A DNA stretch of 8,642 nt from CAZSAT01 sp964604675 (lineage in GTDB: Bacteria; Myxococcota_A; UBA796; CAJQPC01), in the NCBI GenBank assembly GCA_964604675.1, contig CAZSAT010000203.1:1-8642 (forward strand). Direction: 5' to 3'. Of this stretch, positions 1 through 4,109 are shown in pieces. How positions within the stretch are numbered: the first letter of the stretch is position 1; the number at the start of each line of letters is the position of its first letter. A program made the position numbers and the translations under genes. The notes under the pieces are model-generated. The model was not told where the DNA came from. It made no database searches and saw only the letters and a program-made list of their open reading frames with translations.

Positions 1-1357
1 CGGGTGCCCACACCGCGAGCCCCCAGATCAGCAGGGCAGGCGGAACGGCCGGCCGCTTCCCCAGCACGCCGAGGAGTCCGAGGGCCACGCCGAGCGAGAG
101 CAAGGCGGGTGTCCACGACCAGGTGGTGAGCAGGAAGGGGAAGCGGTCGACCACGCCGAGGGACGGGGTGGCGGCTTCGAGGAGCGCCTGGAAGCGCGAG
201 CCGTGGCCGGCGACCGCGTCGAGCTGGCTGGCGCGCGCCGCGATCTCGGTCAGCCGGGGCATGGCGAGGGGAGCGGCGACGAGCGCGGCCAGACCCACCG
301 GACGCCAGCGCGGCGCGCCCAGGAGCACGATCCAGGCAGGCACCACCACCAGAAAGGTCGCCGCTTCGGGCCGTAGATGCAGCACGGCTCCACTGGCCAG
401 CGCCGCGAGGATGGCGCCGGACGTGGAGCCTTCCTTGGCGAACCGCGTGATTCCGAGCAGGGCGGCGAGCTGGAGGGCCACCACGGGCACCTGGCTGACC
501 TCGGTGCACGCCAGCCGGAGCGGTAGCGGGAGGACCGCGTAGGCGAGGGCGCCGAGCACGGCCGGCGTGCGCCCCGCGAGCTGGTCCAGCAGGGCGAACA
601 GCAACACGGGGGAGAGCACCGCGAGCGCGCCGTGGGTCCACAACACGTTGTCGACGCTGCGGCCGAGCCAGCTGGTGAGGGGGTGGTGGAGCGCGTTCAA
701 GCCCACGCCGTAGAGGCTGTTGTCGGCCACACCCCACGCCAGCCGGAGCTTCTCGAAGCCCGCCAACGCCCCGTTGGCGAGTCCGCACGGCCCAGCGAGC
801 ACCACCATGGCGAAGGTGAGGAGGCCCAGACGGCGCATCCAGCGCCGTGCGCCGGGTTCCGCGGCGGCGAGCTGGCGGGCCGTTCCGGCCGCGAGCGCTC
901 CGAGGGTCAGCCAGCCCCACGTGCCCCCGGGCATCTCGCTGGGCCTCATCGGTCCGTCCGGCGCACCGTTGCAGACGTCGGTGGTCTTTCCTCGCTGGTT
1001 CGCGAACGAACCCGGTCCGAGCTGCCCCCCCCCGCCGGGAGGGGCCAGGGCGGGGAGCGTGGCCGTGGCGAGGCGTTCGCAGAGCGCCTCGACGGCGGGG
1101 TGGTGGGGATCCTCCAGCTCCGGGCTCGCTCGACCGAGCAGCTCCCAGCGCGGGAACAGCTGCAGGCCGTCGCGGCTGCAGACACCCTGGCCCGTGGCGA
1201 CCACCTCGACGCGGAGCTCGGTGCCCTCGCTCAGCTCGAGCGTGATCGCGTGGTACTCGGGGTGCTCGTCGACGGCGGTGACCGTCGCGCCAGGGAGCGC
1301 GTCGCCGACCTGGGCCAACGGAGCAGCGAGCGCGGTGGCGAGGAGGGTGAGGGTCAC
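1..1357 (-). CDS. Multi-pass membrane protein with N-terminal exported domain, GT-C glycosyltransferase-like (partial, C-terminus off left edge)
   Basis: At least 452 residues are encoded, with no stop before the window edge. I read the start as GTG 1357, the first start codon after an in-frame TAG (1369-1367), with AGGG at 1368-1365 as ribosome binding site. Residues 1-15 look like a signal peptide (MTLTLLATALAAPLA), although without the usual positive N-region. Residues 16-135 form a soluble domain with Cys60, Cys93 and Cys129. A Gly-rich linker (108-111) lies within it. From about 147 there are eight or so hydrophobic segments. The loop after the second (about 201-238) has Asp212 and the motif GLNALHHPLTSWLG, recalling the first periplasmic loop of PMT/ArnT-like GT-C glycosyltransferases, which carries an acidic catalytic residue and an HPPL-like motif. 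The glycosyltransferase reading is tentative; a membrane protein is secure. The gene lies 9 bases after the PilZ-like gene, so translation is probably coupled. Met137 (position 949) is an alternative start that would drop the exported domain. Confidence 0.72.
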   Translation of the reverse strand, partial: MTLTLLATALAAPLAQVGDALPGATVTAVDEHPEYHAITLELSEGTELRVEVVATGQGVCSRDGLQLFPRWELLGRASPELEDPHHPAVEALCERLATATLPALAPPGGGGQLGPGSFANQRGKTTDVCNGAPDGPMRPSEMPGGTWGWLTLGALAAGTARQLAAAEPGARRWMRRLGLLTFAMVVLAGPCGLANGALAGFEKLRLAWGVADNSLYGVGLNALHHPLTSWLGRSVDNVLWTHGALAVLSPVLLFALLDQLAGRTPAVLGALAYAVLPLPLRLACTEVSQVPVVALQLAALLGITRFAKEGSTSGAILAALASGAVLHLRPEAATFLVVVPAWIVLLGAPRWRPVGLAALVAAPLAMPRLTEIAARASQLDAVAGHGSRFQALLEAATPSLGVVDRFPFLLTTWSWTPALLSLGVALGLLGVLGKRPAVPPALLIWGLAVWAP

Positions 1358-1364
1358 CCCAAGG

Positions 1365-1368
1365 CCCT
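1365..1368 (-). promoter_or_regulatory. Ribosome binding site of the membrane-protein gene
   Basis: AGGG overlaps the TAG stop of the upstream gene and lies 7 bases before GTG 1357. It supports that GTG as the start and suggests translational coupling. Confidence 0.5.
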
Positions 1369-2785
1369 ATCCGAAGCTGGTGAAGACCTGGCGCAGCGTT
1401 GCGGTGACGATGACGTCGAGCGAGATCTCGTGGTCGGTGCAGGCCATCACGACGGCCTGGGCGGTGGCGAACTGCCCGTCAGGGAAGGCGAGCACGAGCT
1501 CGAGGGCGCTGCCCGCCGAGGGGTGCGGCGGCGCCACGGAGAGCACGTAGGAACCGTGCTGGAGCTGGTCGTTCCAGTCGTCGCGCACGGTCTGGCGCTC
1601 GGCCCAGGTGATCATCGCGCTCATCGCGTCGACGTCCAGGAAGCAGGCGGGGTCGGTCGCGTCGTCGAAGAGGCCGAGGCCCTCGAGCACGTGGTCCCGC
1701 GCCTCCGGCACCGGCTCGGGCGGCCGCGACGCCTTCGGCGCTTCGGGTTTCTGTGCCGGGGGCGCTCCGACCGCCGCAGCAGGCTCGGGCGGATCGGGCG
1801 CACGCTCTGGCGGGGGCGCAAAGACAGGGGGGGCAGCCGACGGGTCCGGCTCCGCGACGCGGCCCAACACCTCATCCGCGCTCGGCACGACGGGACCGTC
1901 GCTGGCCGACCGGGTCCTCAGATCCGCCTGGGCCGACGAGGCCTGGCTCTTGCTCAGGGACTCCTGCTCGGCGATCCAACGGGTGTACTCATCGGCGCTC
2001 GCAGCTTCACTGTCGGTCGACACCGGCGCGATCGAGCTGGGGTCCACGCCCTCGGGCGTGCGCAACGGGACCGGGCGAGTGCGCCGTTCGCTGGCCTCCT
2101 TCGCGCGCCGCTCCCAGTGCGACCAGCTCTCCCCCTCCTGGTTGCCCATGCGCCCGTGCAGCTTCTTGAGCCAGGCCGAGCTCGCGGGGTCACCGCTGGC
2201 GCGCTGCTTCGGCTTCGGGGCGGTGCGGCCGCTGCTGACCCCCTTGCGCAAGGCGCTTCGGATCGCGTTCCGGCCGGCGGCTCCCTGGAACGACGCGCTG
2301 CTGCCCGTGCCGGAGCTCTTCAGGCCCATCGGGTCGGCTTCCTTGTCGTCCTTCTTCCGGAACCGGCTGCGCTTCTCGTCGTAGCGGCGGAGCGCGTTCG
2401 CAGTCTCGTGGTCGCTCGTCGAGTAGCTGGAGCTCGTGACGACATCCTTGGCGTTGATCAGGCCCTCGACGTTCGCGCTGGTGCCGCCGCGCCTGAGGTC
2501 CTCGAGCCACGCCGCCAGCCGCGCCTCGTCCTCCGGCGACATCTGGGAGATGCCCACCACGAAGACGGGCACGGCCCCATGGCGGTTGACCCGCGAGGCG
2601 ACGTGCCCGAGCGCGTACACGGTGTCGGAGCGGCCGCGAAGCTCCATGCGCAGCTCGACGTTGTCGCCTTCCTTGCTGCGCGCGTTGGCCTCGAAGCTCA
2701 GGCGTCGGTCGCGGAGCCACATCACCGTGCCGAAGGCCACGCTGTCGCCAGTCTTCATCGCTACGGTGACCTGGAGATCGTCCAC
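1367..2785 (-). CDS. Protein with PilZ-like N- and C-terminal domains and a long disordered linker
   Basis: The protein has 472 residues. Residues 1-95 form a beta-rich domain typical of PilZ relatives: GTVMWLRDRRLSFEA, then YALGHVASRV, then VFVVGIS, ending in a helix (SPEDEARLAAWLEDLR). The middle (about 100-365) is low complexity: Ser-rich, then basic (RRYDEKRSRFRKK), then Pro/Ala-rich (310-360), so probably disordered. Residues 388-468 again look PilZ-like: HGSYVLSVAPPHPSAG followed by LELVLAFPDGQFATAQAVVM, the pattern I associate with the myxobacterial PilZ subfamily. Neither end shows a clean RxxxR plus D/NxSxxG pair, the c-di-GMP-binding signature, so nucleotide binding is doubtful and the domains may be structural or adaptor modules. 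There is no signal peptide or membrane segment, so it is cytoplasmic. The start is GTG 2785, supported by GAGGAG six bases upstream. It lies between the acyl-CoA dehydrogenase (57 bases) and the membrane protein (9 bases), probably in one operon. The target pathway is unknown. Confidence 0.82.
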   Translation of the reverse strand: MDDLQVTVAMKTGDSVAFGTVMWLRDRRLSFEANARSKEGDNVELRMELRGRSDTVYALGHVASRVNRHGAVPVFVVGISQMSPEDEARLAAWLEDLRRGGTSANVEGLINAKDVVTSSSYSTSDHETANALRRYDEKRSRFRKKDDKEADPMGLKSSGTGSSASFQGAAGRNAIRSALRKGVSSGRTAPKPKQRASGDPASSAWLKKLHGRMGNQEGESWSHWERRAKEASERRTRPVPLRTPEGVDPSSIAPVSTDSEAASADEYTRWIAEQESLSKSQASSAQADLRTRSASDGPVVPSADEVLGRVAEPDPSAAPPVFAPPPERAPDPPEPAAAVGAPPAQKPEAPKASRPPEPVPEARDHVLEGLGLFDDATDPACFLDVDAMSAMITWAERQTVRDDWNDQLQHGSYVLSVAPPHPSAGSALELVLAFPDGQFATAQAVVMACTDHEISLDVIVTATLRQVFTSFG

Positions 2786-2791
2786 CTGGGG

Positions 2792-2797
2792 CTCCTC
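2792..2797 (-). promoter_or_regulatory. Ribosome binding site of the PilZ-like gene
   Basis: GAGGAG with a 6-base spacer before GTG 2785 fixes the non-ATG start. The next in-frame ATG (codon 10) lies inside the conserved beta-domain and has no such site. Confidence 0.7.
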
Positions 2798-2842
2798 GTC
2801 CGAGAATACCCTTGCGAGGCGAGAAGATCATCGTGCGGGGCC

Positions 2843-3991
2843 CTACAGCCCGCTCCACTTCGCGACGATCTCCTTCATCACCTCGCTGGTGCCGCCACCG
2901 ATGGTGAGCAGACGCACGTCCCGGTAGTGGCGGGACACGTCGTACTCCTCCATGAAGCCGTACCCACCGTGGAACTGGAGCGTGTCGTAGGCGACCTTCT
3001 GCGCGAGATCGCAGCTGTGCAGCTTGGCCATCGACACCGCCTTGGTGGGGTCCTTGCCGGAGTTGGCCACGTCGACCGCGTGGTAGGTCAGCATCTTGGC
3101 GGCCTCGAGGCTGGTGAGGTGCTCCGCGAAGGTGTGCTTCCAGACCTGGAACTTGCCGATGGGGCGGCCGAAGGCCCTGCGTTCCTTGCCGTAGCGGATG
3201 GCGTCGGTGAGCGCGATCTCCATGCCGGCGTTCGCCGTGAGCGCGGCCACCAGGCGTTCGCCCTGGAAGTTCTGCATGATGTGCACGAAGCCGGCATTGA
3301 GCTGACCGAGCAGGTACCGACGCGGGATGCGGCAGTTGTCGAAGTGGATCTCGGAGCTGTCGATGCTGCGGGTGCCGAGCTTGTCCAGCTTCCGTCCCAA
3401 CGAGAAGCCCGGAGTGTCGGTCGGGAAGAGCACGAGCGAGATGCCGCCGTAGCCATCCTCGCCCGTGCGCACGGCGAGCGTGATGAAGTCCGCGACCGCA
3501 GCGTTGGTGATGAAGGTCTTCGAGCCGTTGATCACGAAGTCGCCGCCGTCGATCTTCGCCGTGGTCCGGATGCTCGCGACGTCGGAGCCGGCGCCGGGCT
3601 CCGACACGCCGAGCGCGGCGATCTTCTCCCCGTTGATCACGGGCTCGAGGAACTCGCTCCTCTGCTCCGAGGTGCCGATCTCGGCGATGATCGGCGTGGC
3701 CATGTCGGTGTGGACCATGATCGACATGACCACGCCGCCGTTGCGCGCCCACGTGAGCTCCTCGACGTAGGCGGCCGTGGCCCACCAGTCCAAGCCCAAT
3801 CCGCCGTTCTCCTCGGGGAAGCGGATGCCGAGCAGGCCGAGCTCGGCCATCTCCTGGAGCACCTCCCGCACCGGCCACGAGCCCTGCTTGTCCCAATCGT
3901 GCTTGAAGGGTGCCAGGCGCTCCTCGGCAAACGACCGCACGGTCTTCCGCAACATGCGGTGTTCGTCGCTCCAGGGGGGGAAGGTGGCCAC
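2843..3991 (-). CDS. Acyl-CoA dehydrogenase, long-chain/isovaleryl-type active site
   Basis: This FAD enzyme oxidises acyl-CoA to trans-2-enoyl-CoA, the first step of beta-oxidation or branched-chain acid breakdown, passing electrons to ETF. From GTG 3991 it has 382 residues, the family norm. Both family signatures are present: GVSEPGAGSDVAS at 128-140 and QFHGGYGFMEEYD from 339. Helix G carries GERLVAAL with Glu245, the catalytic-base position used by long-chain and isovaleryl-CoA dehydrogenases. The alternative position of medium- and short-chain enzymes is glycine (IGGGTSEVMKE, Gly366). Substrate chain length cannot be told. An upstream ATG (4054, 403 residues) and a longer frame to 4216 are possible. 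I prefer GTG 3991: it has GGAG six bases upstream, codons between 4054 and 3992 have many A/T third positions unlike the gene, and a palindrome sits there. It is the first gene of a probable three-gene operon, divergent from the lipoprotein gene. Confidence 0.95.
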   Translation of the reverse strand: MATFPPWSDEHRMLRKTVRSFAEERLAPFKHDWDKQGSWPVREVLQEMAELGLLGIRFPEENGGLGLDWWATAAYVEELTWARNGGVVMSIMVHTDMATPIIAEIGTSEQRSEFLEPVINGEKIAALGVSEPGAGSDVASIRTTAKIDGGDFVINGSKTFITNAAVADFITLAVRTGEDGYGGISLVLFPTDTPGFSLGRKLDKLGTRSIDSSEIHFDNCRIPRRYLLGQLNAGFVHIMQNFQGERLVAALTANAGMEIALTDAIRYGKERRAFGRPIGKFQVWKHTFAEHLTSLEAAKMLTYHAVDVANSGKDPTKAVSMAKLHSCDLAQKVAYDTLQFHGGYGFMEEYDVSRHYRDVRLLTIGGGTSEVMKEIVAKWSGL

Positions 3992-3997
3992 GGTGCT

Positions 3998-4001
3998 CTC
4001 C
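3998..4001 (-). promoter_or_regulatory. Ribosome binding site deciding the acyl-CoA dehydrogenase start
   Basis: GGAG stands 6 bases before GTG 3991. The competing ATG at 4054 has no comparable purine tract at the right distance. Confidence 0.55.
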
Positions 4002-4004
4002 AGA

Positions 4005-4023
4005 ATGTAGTCGTTGACTACAT
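4005..4023. promoter_or_regulatory. Perfect inverted repeat, candidate operator in divergent intergenic region
   Basis: ATGTAGTC-GTT-GACTACAT is an 8+8 bp perfect palindrome with a 3-bp spacer. It ends 4 bases before the acyl-CoA dehydrogenase ribosome binding site and 13 bases before its start codon, between two divergent genes. Its size and symmetry fit a dimeric repressor of the TetR or GntR (FadR-like) kind, which commonly control acyl-CoA dehydrogenase genes. No such regulator gene is in the window. As RNA it could also form a short hairpin next to the ribosome binding site. Confidence 0.55.
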
Positions 4024-4030
4024 CTCTATG

Positions 4031-4043
4031 CCACGTTTCGTGG
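4031..4043. repeat. Short inverted repeat CCACG-TTT-CGTGG
   Basis: A 5+5 bp perfect palindrome with a 3-bp spacer lies 7 bases from the larger palindrome in the same intergenic region. It could be a second regulator half-site pair or chance. Confidence 0.35.
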
Positions 4044-4047
4044 ATCC

Positions 4048-4076
4048 TTGCCATCTGCGTGCTTCTGGGCCATGCT
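4048..4076 (+). promoter_or_regulatory. Possible promoter of the lipoprotein gene
   Basis: TTGCCA (4048-4053), a 17-base spacer and CATGCT (4071-4076) form a weak sigma70-like pair. It would give a leader of about 27 bases before GTG 4110, with the ribosome binding site in place. The -10 is poor, so this is tentative. Confidence 0.3.
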
Positions 4077-4098
4077 GGCGAACCTCCCGAACCGTGCC

Positions 4099-4103
4099 AG
4101 GGG
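4099..4103 (+). promoter_or_regulatory. Ribosome binding site of the lipoprotein gene
   Basis: AGGGG lies 6 bases before GTG 4110. It supports this start, which puts the lipoprotein signal at the very N-terminus, over the in-frame extension to 4014. Confidence 0.6.
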
Positions 4104-4109
4104 TGTCGT

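Noticed and set aside
946..1185. Minus-strand ORF of 79 codons
   Set aside because: It is out of frame with the membrane-protein gene, which explains the same stretch with a signal peptide and continuous coding.
4014..4042. TTGACT at 4014 as a -35 box for the lipoprotein gene
   Set aside because: The bases 16-18 further on (around TTCGTG) do not resemble a -10 box, and TTGACT is explained by the palindrome.
4014..4109. N-terminal extension of the lipoprotein to a TTG at 4014
   Set aside because: About 14 of 32 codons end in A/T, unlike the gene proper; it overlaps the palindromes and would bury the lipoprotein signal internally.
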